DNA of 53,215 nucleotides from an uncultured Corynebacterium sp. GTDB taxonomy: Bacteria; Actinomycetota; Actinomycetes; Mycobacteriales; Mycobacteriaceae. The DNA is taken from positions 1 through 53,215 of the forward strand of contig CAMIFC010000013.1 of NCBI GenBank assembly GCA_946220775.1, given 5' to 3'. Below are positions 1-6,850 of the stretch, piece after piece. The position numbers were made by a program, and so were the translations under genes. Position 1 is the stretch's first letter. Each line of letters begins with the position of its first letter. The notes beneath the pieces were generated by a model that did no database searches, was not told the origin of the DNA, and saw only the letters and a program-made list of their open reading frames with translations.

Positions 1-66
1 GGCGGTTGCCGGTCGCAGCGCCTCGCTCACCGGTTGCCGAGCCTCACTTAGGCGCCACTGAGCGGA

Positions 67-137
67 ATGCAGGATTTACTGCCAAACTCTAACGCTTGAG
101 CGGGTGAAGTGTCGCAGTTTGGCAGTAAATCCTGCAT
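67..137. repeat. 71-bp perfect palindromic element, copy 1
   Basis: Two 22-bp arms (67-88 and 116-137) are exact reverse complements and enclose a 27-base loop. The right arm begins AGTTTGGCAG and ends CCTGCAT. There is no T-run, so it is not a standard terminator. It could be a REP or MITE-like element, a structured RNA or a protein-binding site. Confidence 0.85.
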
Positions 138-210
138 GGCAGGTCTGCCGCCTTTCGCAGGGGTGCTGATGTGGCCCTCGGGTTGCGCTCTTGTGGTGGG
201 GGTGCGGGAA

Positions 211-271
211 AAGCTGCCAGACTCTAACGCTTGAGCGGGTGAAGTGTCGTAGTTTGGCAGTAAATCCTGCA
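211..271. repeat. Palindromic element, copy 2 (left arm degraded)
   Basis: Bases 221-271 repeat 86-136 of the first copy with a single difference (T at 250 for C at 115). The outer half of the left arm is lost. Only about ten bases (214-223) still pair with 251-260, with one G-T wobble. Loop and right arm are better kept than the left arm, so this is a partly decayed direct repeat of copy 1, 135 bp away. Confidence 0.85.
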
Positions 272-472
272 ACGCGGGGCATGGCGGGCAACGCGGGCAT
301 GGCGGGCGGGGGAGCAGCTGGTAGACAGCAAAAAACCGGGTGGCAGGGGGGAAATCCCTGGCACCCGGCGTGCAGGCGGGCTCAGCGGGCTTCACACACT
401 CAGCGAGAGTCCGTCCGGCGAGCCCACCGGGCTCAACCCGCGTTGCGAGGTCAGCCCCGCTGCGAGCCCAAC

Positions 473-492
473 CAGCTAAAGCGGTTTAGCTG
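473..492. terminator. Hairpin over the sodA stop codon
   Basis: An 8-bp stem (CAGCTAAA with TTTAGCTG) and a GCGG loop include the sodA stop codon. No clear T-run follows on the minus strand, so its use as an intrinsic terminator is uncertain. Confidence 0.35.
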
Positions 493-1091
493 TTCTTCGC
501 AGCCTGGAAGCGCTCTGCAACGTCATCCCAGTTGAAGACGTTCCAGACAGCCTTGACGTAGTCTGCCTTCACGTTCTTGTACTGCAGGTAGAAAGCGTGC
601 TCCCACATGTCCAGCAGCAGGAGTGGGGTGAGGCCTGGGGACAGCTGACCCTGCTGGTCCGTCATCTGCTCAACAACGAGCTGCTCACCCAGAGGATCGT
701 AGCCGAGGACTGCCCAGCCGGAGCCCTGCAGGCCCAGTGCGGCGGAGGAGAACTGATCCTTGAACTTCTCGAAGGATCCGAAGTCGCGGTCGATGGCCTC
801 TGCCAGCTCACCGGTTGGCTCGCCGCCACCGTTTGGAGACAGGTTCTTCCAGAAGATGGAGTGGTTCGTGTGGCCACCCAGGTTGAACGCCAGGTTCTTA
901 GACAGTGCGCGAATTTGGTCTGGGTTGGTGCCCTCCTCGCGTGCCTTTTCCAAAGCCTCCAGAGCTGCGTTTGCGCCCTGGACGTAGGTGTTGTGGTGCT
1001 TCGAGTGGTGGAGTTCCATAATCTCAGCGGAGATGTGTGGCTCCAGTGCGTCGTATGCGTATGGAAGTTCAGGCAGCGTGTACTTAGCCAT
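486..1091 (-). CDS. sodA: Superoxide dismutase, Mn/Fe family
   Basis: This 201-residue cytoplasmic enzyme converts superoxide to hydrogen peroxide and oxygen. Its length is typical of bacterial Fe/Mn SODs. The metal ligands are visible: His28 in MELHHSKHH, His77 in GGHTNHSIFW, and Asp161 and His165 in the signature DMWEHAFY. The sequence alone does not decide the metal, but corynebacterial SodA enzymes are usually manganese proteins. The start follows an AAAGGACT ribosome binding site. It appears monocistronic, with about 475 bp of non-coding DNA upstream and a stem-loop at its stop codon. Its position at one end of the glpQ-lcp-pheA-serS-glf block agrees with corynebacterial gene order. Confidence 0.97.
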   Translation of the reverse strand: MAKYTLPELPYAYDALEPHISAEIMELHHSKHHNTYVQGANAALEALEKAREEGTNPDQIRALSKNLAFNLGGHTNHSIFWKNLSPNGGGEPTGELAEAIDRDFGSFEKFKDQFSSAALGLQGSGWAVLGYDPLGEQLVVEQMTDQQGQLSPGLTPLLLLDMWEHAFYLQYKNVKADYVKAVWNVFNWDDVAERFQAAKNS

Positions 1092-1440
1092 TGAACAATC
1101 AGTCCTTTCGGGAGTCTTATTTGATGTTCTAGTTAATTACAACGAGGCGGTGCGAAGGTTTATTCCCGCGCCCTAGTTGAATGCTCTGAATCAAAGTTTT
1201 CCGATCAACTCTTCCCGGCCGCATTCAGCGCGATTCCGGGGTTTGTCGTTCGTGTTTTGACCCGCGCATTGTCGATCCGCGCGTTGTCTAGGGCATCGAG
1301 ACGTGCGATTGCGCATCGGCTCTGGTTCCCGATTGTGGTGAAGAACTTACCGCCCCGCAAGGTTCCCCGTTAGGCGCCTGTTATTTTTGTTGCGAAAATC
1401 GCGCGCGGTTTTCGTTTTGCAAGGCGGTTGACCTGCATGT

Positions 1441-1466
1441 TTATTTAGGACGCCATCCCGTCCCAC
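1441..1466 (+). repeat. Extended GGACGCCA repeat, copy A
   Basis: An A/T-rich lead (TTATTTA), the core GGACGCCA at 1448-1455 and the tail TCCCGTCCCAC form one of the best matches to the dispersed repeat of this window. It is intergenic and forms an inverted pair with the copy at 1541-1567. Confidence 0.8.
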
Positions 1467-1540
1467 TCTCAGATCATTGTTGTGTAAATAGTGGCTCTTA
1501 GGTCTGGATACCGAAGAATTGGCCTTGGGGGATGTCGAAA

Positions 1541-1567
1541 GTTGGGCGGGGTGGCGTCCTAGAAAAA
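1541..1567 (-). repeat. Extended GGACGCCA repeat, copy B (inverted)
   Basis: Read on the minus strand this is a T-run, CTA, the core GGACGCCA, then CCCCGCCCAAC. It directly abuts the stop codon of the patatin-like gene. With copy A it brackets about 75 bp of unrelated DNA, with the T-tracts facing outward. Confidence 0.8.
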
Positions 1568-2521
1568 TCAATCTAGAAGGGGGATGCCGGAGGATGGTTC
1601 GCGTGGCGTGGTTGGCGGCAGGCCCAGGAATTCGCGGATGGCGGGCATTTCGCGGCGGGCTTGGGCGAGGCCCTCTTGGTAGGCGAGGGATAGCTTGACC
1701 GGGTTTCGGTCCTGGTTGTTGATTTTCATGAATTCGGGGATGAATAGGTAAGCCTTGCCTTGGCGTTCTAATTCGAAAAGGTAATCGCGGGTCTCGTTAT
1801 AGCGAATATGGCGATCCTTCATGGATTCCAGCAATGCGGGGAATTGCTTATGGGTGTGGCGGAGTAGCCACGTTGCGCGCCCGGCGGCGGATTTTCGGTA
1901 CATGCGGGTGCGCGTCATGATGACGAGGAAGCGGTCGAAACCGTCCTGCTGGGCGGCGTCGATGGGGATTCCGCCGGTAGGACCGAATGCGCCGTCGAAC
2001 CAGGGTTCGCCGTCGATTTCCACGGCAGGCATGAATACCGGCAGCGTGGAGGAGGCGCGGGCGCGCAGTAGGAAATCCTCGGGCGTGTGGATGTCTTCCT
2101 TGCCCCAGTGTTTGGTGATTCCGGTACGGCCGTTGAATCCGGAGATGCGGTATCGGACGGGGGATTGGTTGAACACGTCCCAGTCCATGCCCATTGGTTG
2201 GCCGGGCATGCCGGCTTCGCCGTAGATGTAGCCGGCGTTGAAGAACCCATCGCCGCGCAGCCAAGCTCGCCAGCCGCCGAAGTTGGGGTCGGAGGGGAAT
2301 GTGGTGAAGGTTTTGCGCATCCGTTCGATGGTGCGGGACACGTAATTGGCGACGTGGCTGGTGGCGGCGGAATTACCGCAGACCCAGCCGAAGTTCACGT
2401 CCGATTCCAGGAGTGCTTCAACCATGGCCGCGGAGAAGACGGCGCGCATTGCACCGCCTTCGAAGACGAGTGCGGTATCTGTAACATTCGGTTGAGGCGA
2501 GGGTTCGTGCACGTTCCTCAC
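1568..2521 (-). CDS. Patatin-like phospholipase family protein
   Basis: This 317-residue protein has the patatin fold signatures. There is a glycine-rich oxyanion motif near residue 20 (VFEGGAMRAVFSAAM). The nucleophile elbow is GNSAA near residue 48, a G-x-S-x-A variant. The catalytic Asp lies in DGAFG near residue 176. Bacterial members are usually serine lipid acyl hydrolases, but the substrate cannot be read from the sequence. There is no signal peptide, so it is probably cytoplasmic. The gene is divergent from the glycerophosphodiesterase gene, another lipid-degrading enzyme. An extended GGACGCCA repeat begins right after its stop codon. Confidence 0.88.
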   Translation of the reverse strand: MRNVHEPSPQPNVTDTALVFEGGAMRAVFSAAMVEALLESDVNFGWVCGNSAATSHVANYVSRTIERMRKTFTTFPSDPNFGGWRAWLRGDGFFNAGYIYGEAGMPGQPMGMDWDVFNQSPVRYRISGFNGRTGITKHWGKEDIHTPEDFLLRARASSTLPVFMPAVEIDGEPWFDGAFGPTGGIPIDAAQQDGFDRFLVIMTRTRMYRKSAAGRATWLLRHTHKQFPALLESMKDRHIRYNETRDYLFELERQGKAYLFIPEFMKINNQDRNPVKLSLAYQEGLAQARREMPAIREFLGLPPTTPREPSSGIPLLD

Positions 2522-2726
2522 AGTACAACCTTTGCTGATAACCCGGGCCTTCGAGGGTGCTTCCAGCTGCTAAGAAGGCGATTTTTGCAAGTCAGAGCAC
2601 ACTTTCAGTTAATAAAATGAACAGCAAGTGACTATTTAGCAAGCGTTTAGGGACAACCCTTCCCGAGAGCGCCGCCGGTGCGTATCGTGCCAGCTAGGAT
2701 GCATGATGGGAGTTGACACGAGGGCC

Positions 2727-3566
2727 ATGAAGATCATTGCACATCGGGGAGCATCGAAGGATCGTCCAGAGCACACCATTGCGGCGTACGAACTTGCGGT
2801 CGCCCAGCGTGCTGATGGTTATGAGTGTGATGTGCGGTTGACGCGCGACGGTGAGCTGGTCTGCATCCACGACCGCACAGTCGATCGCGTGTCAGATGGT
2901 CGCGGTGCGGTGTCCGATATGACGTTGGCGCAATTACAGGAATTAGATTTCGGGACGCCAGCCCATCCCGCCAACGTCCTGACTTTTCGCGAGCTGTTGG
3001 AATTCTTCCAGGATCAAAGGCATTCCCGGCCGGACGATGGACGACCGACCGACCAGCAGAAACCAGAACTATTCGTCGAGACGAAGCACCCGAACCGCTA
3101 CGGCCCGCGCGTAGAATACGCGTTGAACCAGGCACTAGAGCGGGCAGGGCTGTCCGATGGGCGGGGAGTGCACCTTATTAGCTTCAGCCCGCAATCCTTG
3201 GTGCGTTTTCGGCTGATCAATCCACGGGTGCCGCGCATCTTGTTGCGTCGCGAATACCAACGGTTGATTCGACCAGGGTTGGACACGCTGGGTGTGGTGA
3301 ATAATCACGGCCTGCCTATTTCCAAGGCTCGGGTGCGCCCAGCATTGCTGGGGCGGAGCGAGGAATCGTATGTGTGGACTGCGGATCGGGAAGATGACGT
3401 CCGCTGGGCGGCGAAGAAGGGCGTGACGTGGCTGGCTAGTAATTATCCAGGCCGGGCACGCTGCTGGCGGGATGATGCCAAGAAGATGCAGTTTGACCCT
3501 TACCCGGCCACCCCGCGGGGCACTCGGCGCACGGCCAACAAGCGTCCGGAACGTTCGAGCGTCTAA
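2727..3566 (+). CDS. glpQ: Glycerophosphodiester phosphodiesterase
   Basis: This GDPD-family enzyme hydrolyses deacylated phospholipids to glycerol-3-phosphate and an alcohol. The starting motif IAHRGASKDRPEHT and the following ECDVRLTRDGELVCIHD contain the conserved His, Arg, Glu and Asp residues of the TIM-barrel active site. I prefer the ATG at 2727, giving 279 residues, because a GAGGG lies just upstream and family members start close to the HRG motif. Upstream ATGs at 2703 and 2706 are alternatives. No signal peptide is seen, so it should be cytoplasmic. The C-terminal 30 residues are basic and probably disordered. Corynebacterium glutamicum has a glpQ1 gene at the equivalent place. Confidence 0.9.
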   Translation: MKIIAHRGASKDRPEHTIAAYELAVAQRADGYECDVRLTRDGELVCIHDRTVDRVSDGRGAVSDMTLAQLQELDFGTPAHPANVLTFRELLEFFQDQRHSRPDDGRPTDQQKPELFVETKHPNRYGPRVEYALNQALERAGLSDGRGVHLISFSPQSLVRFRLINPRVPRILLRREYQRLIRPGLDTLGVVNNHGLPISKARVRPALLGRSEESYVWTADREDDVRWAAKKGVTWLASNYPGRARCWRDDAKKMQFDPYPATPRGTRRTANKRPERSSV

Positions 3567-3631
3567 GCCTTTTAAGCCTCCAATAGCCCGGGGATACTGT
3601 GACAACGGCATGAGGCTATAGAATCAGCGAC

Positions 3632-4552
3632 GTGGCTAAGAAAAATAAGAAGAACAATGTCAACGTGCCAGAAGGCATGAGTCGCCGTCAGGCCAAGCTG
3701 GCAGCGCGCGCCGCCGAGCGGGCAAAGCTGCAGAAGGACGCCCGTCCGTACGCGGACTACACCATGGAAGCAGACCTCATCGCTTTGCAGGAGTTCGTCC
3801 CTTCCGCATACTTTGAGCTCGAGGTTGACGGTGTGGATTTCCCCGTCACCCTGGCTACGGTGCTGCCAGGTGCCGTCGCTGCACTTCGCCGCCCAGAAGA
3901 AGATGGTGGCCGCGGTTTCGTCGCATTGCAGCGCCAGCAGGCGGGTAACAACCCGAACCGCGATCTGGCTTACGCCCTGAATTGGTTGAAGACTGCCCAG
4001 CCAGGGGAATCGCTGGAGGTCGGCATTTCCGACGGCACCGAACCGGAGCTTGAGGAACTACTGCCGAAGAACACCGAAGCGAAGATCAATGTGGAGCAGG
4101 ATTTCAACTGGTGGCTCACCGAAGAGCACCAGAACAACCCACAGATCGCCGCGACCCTCGAGCGCGCGAACCAGTCGGTGCTGCCCTCCGACAAGGTTGA
4201 GGCAGACATTGCTGGCGCCGCGTGGTGGATCGATCCGGGCGAGCGTGCCCACATCCGCTGGGTCCGTCCGGAAGAAGAAACTGTACTGCTCAACGCCCTG
4301 GCGCGTCTGCACGCTGCCGGTGAGTTGACGCTGGGCGAGGCTTCCAAGTTCGCCGGTGTGTTCCGCACCCATGGCGTGTTGGTGCCGGTGTGGGATCTCG
4401 ATAATTCCTGGCAGCCACAGGCGTGGAAGGACGGCCTGGAGACCCTGGATAAGAAGATCGCGGAGGCCATCAAGAATGATGACGGCCGCATGTCTCCAGA
4501 GATTCAAAAGGCCAAGCAGACCATCGTGTCCCGCGAGGTTACGATCCGCTAG
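3632..4552 (+). CDS. DUF5926 family protein
   Basis: This 306-residue protein starts at a GTG. A very basic N-terminus (AKKNKKNN, then SRRQAKLAARAAERAK to about residue 36) is followed by a conserved acidic/tryptophan-rich domain. I recognise it as the actinobacterial DUF5926 family, whose function is not established. The basic start could bind nucleic acid, which is inference only. There is no signal peptide or membrane segment. It converges with the LCP gene, and the two stop codons share the tetranucleotide CTAG. Synteny with C. glutamicum, where an equivalent gene lies next to an lcp gene, supports a real gene. Confidence 0.85.
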   Translation: MAKKNKKNNVNVPEGMSRRQAKLAARAAERAKLQKDARPYADYTMEADLIALQEFVPSAYFELEVDGVDFPVTLATVLPGAVAALRRPEEDGGRGFVALQRQQAGNNPNRDLAYALNWLKTAQPGESLEVGISDGTEPELEELLPKNTEAKINVEQDFNWWLTEEHQNNPQIAATLERANQSVLPSDKVEADIAGAAWWIDPGERAHIRWVRPEEETVLLNALARLHAAGELTLGEASKFAGVFRTHGVLVPVWDLDNSWQPQAWKDGLETLDKKIAEAIKNDDGRMSPEIQKAKQTIVSREVTIR

Positions 4553-6078
4553 CGCAGCTCGCTGAAGAGCTGCTCCGCGGCCGCTTCATCCCACTGCAAG
4601 GCGTTGCCGGAGTACGTGTCGATCGCCGCACCGGTTGGCACCGATTCCTGCTTCGCCGAACGCATCTTCAGCCCCAGCCGGGCGAGGTGCCACATGTGGT
4701 CCTTCGAGTTGATCGTCAACGCACTGGCCACCCCGCCGATCGTGGGGAATAGTCGGAATGGGTTCAAGATGGTTCCGGGGGATATCATCTTCTTACTCAA
4801 CGCCGCCAGGAATTGGCGCTGCCGATCAACTCGGTCCAGGTCACCATTGGCGGAGGTGTAGCGGGACCGCACAAAACCCAGGGCATTTGGGCCATCGAGT
4901 TTTTGGCAGCCCGCGGGCAGGTCGATGCCCGCCATGTCGTCCTGAAGTGGCTCGTCCAAGCACATTTTAATGCCGCCGACACCATCCACCGCATTGGCGA
5001 AACCGCCGAAACCGATTTCTGCGTAGCGGTCGATGTGGATGCCGGTGGCTTCCTCGATGGTGCGTTGCAGTAGCGCCGGACCGCCGAGGGCGAAGGCAGC
5101 GTTGATTTTGTCCTCGCCATAGCCGGGGATGTTGACCCAGCTATCGCGCGGGAAACTGACCATGCGTGCCTGCCCGCCCAGCGGGATGTGGATCAGCATG
5201 ATCGTGTCGGTGCGGCCGCCGCTCTCGTCCAGTTCGCCAGCCATGAGCCGGTCGGCGTCCTCAGCGGTCAGCCCCGCGCGGGAGTCGGAGCCGACGAGCA
5301 GCCAGTTCGTGCCCTTCGTCCCGCTGAGACGCCCGTCGTATTTCTGAATTGCGTCCGTACGCTGCAGTTTCGAGTCCGCCCACACCAACGTCCCCACGCC
5401 GGTCACGGCGATGATCAGCACGATGGCGGCGAGGATTCGTCCGATTCGGGGTCGGCGCCCAGGTATCAGCAGATTTTTAAGGACGCCACCCCGTCCCACT
5501 CCTTTCCCACCCGAGGAGCGGCAGCGTCCGCCGCCAGCGGGTTCGTGGTGGGGTGAGCGGTGGGAGAATTGCTGGAGGCGTTCCCGCCGCCGCGAAGGGA
5601 TTTCCGGGTAGGGCTCGCGGTGGGGTTGCCTGCCACCTGGGGGCTGTTGGCCCCGGTACGGCTGCCCACCGTGTTGAGGCGGCACGTTGTGAGGGCCGCC
5701 ATGCTGAGGCGGCACGTTCTGGGGCCCGCCGTGCTGTGGTGCTCCGTATTGTGGCCCGCCGTGCTGCGGTGCCCCGTACTGTGGCCCGCCGTGTTGGGGT
5801 CCGCGGTGCGGCGGGTACTGGTGTGGCTGGCCGGGGCCAGGGCCACCCTGCGGTGGAGCCGCTGGCGGGACAGATTCGGTCCGCCGGATATAGCGTGGTG
5901 GCTTTGGCTCACCAGGGCTTGCGCCGCTGGCCTGGTTGGGGCGGGCGTTATTGGTGCGCGGAGTGGCGTCCGAAGGGGAAGGAGAAACAGGGGAGCGTCG
6001 GCGAACCGGGCGACCGAAACGGTCAACAATGGGATTGCCCTGGCGGTCGCGGGCAATATCGTCGTCGCGTGAATTCAT
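4549..6078 (-). CDS. lcpB: LCP (LytR-CpsA-Psr) family cell-wall polymer ligase
   Basis: LCP proteins move lipid-linked polymers onto peptidoglycan; in mycolata they attach arabinogalactan. The 509-residue product has a cytosolic tail of about 195 residues with a His/Gly/Pro/Gln repeat. One membrane helix follows (IGRILAAIVLIIAVTGVGTL). The outer LCP domain has DSRAG, RTDTIMLIH and FPRDSW, which supply the pyrophosphate-binding Arg and Asp residues. I chose ATG 6078 over 6120 because the latter lies inside the upstream protease gene; 6078 is 10 bp after that gene's stop. The symbol rests on synteny with the C. glutamicum lcpB neighbourhood. A GGACGCCA repeat is embedded in the coding region just before the helix. 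Confidence 0.9.
   Translation of the reverse strand: MNSRDDDIARDRQGNPIVDRFGRPVRRRSPVSPSPSDATPRTNNARPNQASGASPGEPKPPRYIRRTESVPPAAPPQGGPGPGQPHQYPPHRGPQHGGPQYGAPQHGGPQYGAPQHGGPQNVPPQHGGPHNVPPQHGGQPYRGQQPPGGRQPHREPYPEIPSRRRERLQQFSHRSPHHEPAGGGRCRSSGGKGVGRGGVLKNLLIPGRRPRIGRILAAIVLIIAVTGVGTLVWADSKLQRTDAIQKYDGRLSGTKGTNWLLVGSDSRAGLTAEDADRLMAGELDESGGRTDTIMLIHIPLGGQARMVSFPRDSWVNIPGYGEDKINAAFALGGPALLQRTIEEATGIHIDRYAEIGFGGFANAVDGVGGIKMCLDEPLQDDMAGIDLPAGCQKLDGPNALGFVRSRYTSANGDLDRVDRQRQFLAALSKKMISPGTILNPFRLFPTIGGVASALTINSKDHMWHLARLGLKMRSAKQESVPTGAAIDTYSGNALQWDEAAAEQLFSELR
5473..5499 (+). repeat. Extended GGACGCCA repeat inside the LCP gene
   Basis: The order is T-tract, AA, core GGACGCCA (5481-5488), then CCCCGTCCCAC. 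In the LCP gene it encodes VGRGGVLKN, in the cytosolic linker before the membrane helix. The same DNA and the same peptide recur in the unrelated DUF6802 gene at 50406-50431, with 26 of 27 bases identical. Confidence 0.85.
5672..5812. repeat. Tandem repeats coding His-Gly-Pro-Gln units
   Basis: Imperfect repeats of about 30 bp within the LCP gene encode units such as QHGGPQYGAP and QHGGPQNVPP. About five units lie in the predicted cytosolic tail. Such arrays vary in copy number by slippage. Confidence 0.75.
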
Positions 6079-6088
6079 GGAGGTTATT

Positions 6089-6850
6089 CTAGCCACCCAG
6101 GGCGTAGCCGACGAAGGCAACAGTGTCGATGAGCCCGTGGGCGATGATCAGTGGCCACACCCGGCCGGTGCGCTGAAAATAACGGACAAAGATGAGTCCC
6201 ATCAGTAGGTTACCGACGCCCGCGGACACTCCCTGGTACAAATGATAGCTCGCGCGCAGCAGGCCCGACGCGGCGAAAACTGCAGGCCAGCCCCACTTTA
6301 ATTGGCGCAACCGGGTGACCAGCCAGGCGACGACGATCAGCTCCTCGGCGACCCCGTTCGCCCATGAATTCATGATCAGCGCGGGCAGCCGCCACCATGT
6401 GTCCGATAATCCAGACGGCACGACCTGCTTGCTGAAACCAAAATGCACCGCGCCCAGGTACAGCAGCAACCCGGGAATGCCGATCAGGGCGGCCAACCCC
6501 GCACCAGGTAGCCAGTCCCGCCAGTGGATCCGCAGAGTTGGGCGTAAGCGTCCGACGGGTGGAAGATGACGACACAGCAGGAACACTGCGAGCCCGCCCC
6601 ACGCGAATAACACGCCACTGGATATCAGCTGGAAGACCGGATCGAGCCACGGCAAATGCGATTGCTGCTGGTTGAGCAGCGCTTTTTGCTCGCTGAGCGG
6701 ACGGGTATCCGTGAGAGCTTCCACCAAACACAGCACCGCCCGGAGCCCTGACGTGCCGAACGTGACAACCAGGACCAGCAGTAATTCCCAGTGCAGGGCG
6801 GAACGATCCCGTGCGCCGATGGTGGCTGTGTCGCGCCGAGGCTCAGTCAT
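6089..6850 (-). CDS. CPBP (CAAX-like) intramembrane metalloprotease
   Basis: The 253-residue multi-pass membrane protein has the CPBP/Abi layout. The glutamate pair lies in NGVAEELIVVAW, and conserved histidines lie in LLRASYHLYQG and IIAHGLIDT. The family includes CAAX prenyl proteases and bacteriocin-immunity proteases; the substrate here is unknown. The usual Arg after the EE pair is replaced by Trp/Leu, so activity is not certain. I chose the ATG that overlaps the amidase stop by a few bases, giving MTEPRRDTA. The longer upstream start would only add a low-complexity Arg/Thr/Met/His segment read out of frame from the amidase tail. It is translationally coupled to the amidase gene and followed closely by the LCP gene. 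Confidence 0.85.
   Translation of the reverse strand: MTEPRRDTATIGARDRSALHWELLLVLVVTFGTSGLRAVLCLVEALTDTRPLSEQKALLNQQQSHLPWLDPVFQLISSGVLFAWGGLAVFLLCRHLPPVGRLRPTLRIHWRDWLPGAGLAALIGIPGLLLYLGAVHFGFSKQVVPSGLSDTWWRLPALIMNSWANGVAEELIVVAWLVTRLRQLKWGWPAVFAASGLLRASYHLYQGVSAGVGNLLMGLIFVRYFQRTGRVWPLIIAHGLIDTVAFVGYALGG

Larger units (their letters stand above)
1..485. other. Non-coding region with palindromic repeats
   Basis: No convincing gene is present. The open frames here have biased low-complexity translations and no ribosome binding site. The stretch holds one complete and one damaged copy of a palindromic element. It also has a short direct repeat around 273-308 built on GCGGGCATGGCGGGC, and a small hairpin at 420-434 (GAGCCC/GGGCTC) downstream of the sodA stop. 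Nothing else is recognised. Confidence 0.7.
1092..1567. other. Non-coding region upstream of sodA
   Basis: This spacer separates the sodA start from the patatin-like gene stop. An open frame on the minus strand (1347-1571) has a composition unlike a protein, so I do not call it. The right third contains two inverted copies of the GGACGCCA-type repeat, about 100 bp apart. The sodA promoter must lie here, but I see no convincing -35/-10 pair. Confidence 0.6.

Noticed and set aside
67..271. A CRISPR array or iteron set at the left end
   Set aside because: Only two copies, palindromic with a long loop, and no regular spacers or cas genes.
48..535. Open frames on both strands in the first 500 bp
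   Set aside because: They translate the palindromic repeats and overlap the end of sodA; no start signals or family similarity.
1347..1571. 74-residue open frame on the minus strand between sodA and the patatin-like gene
   Set aside because: No ribosome binding site, composition not protein-like, and it runs across both inverted repeat copies.
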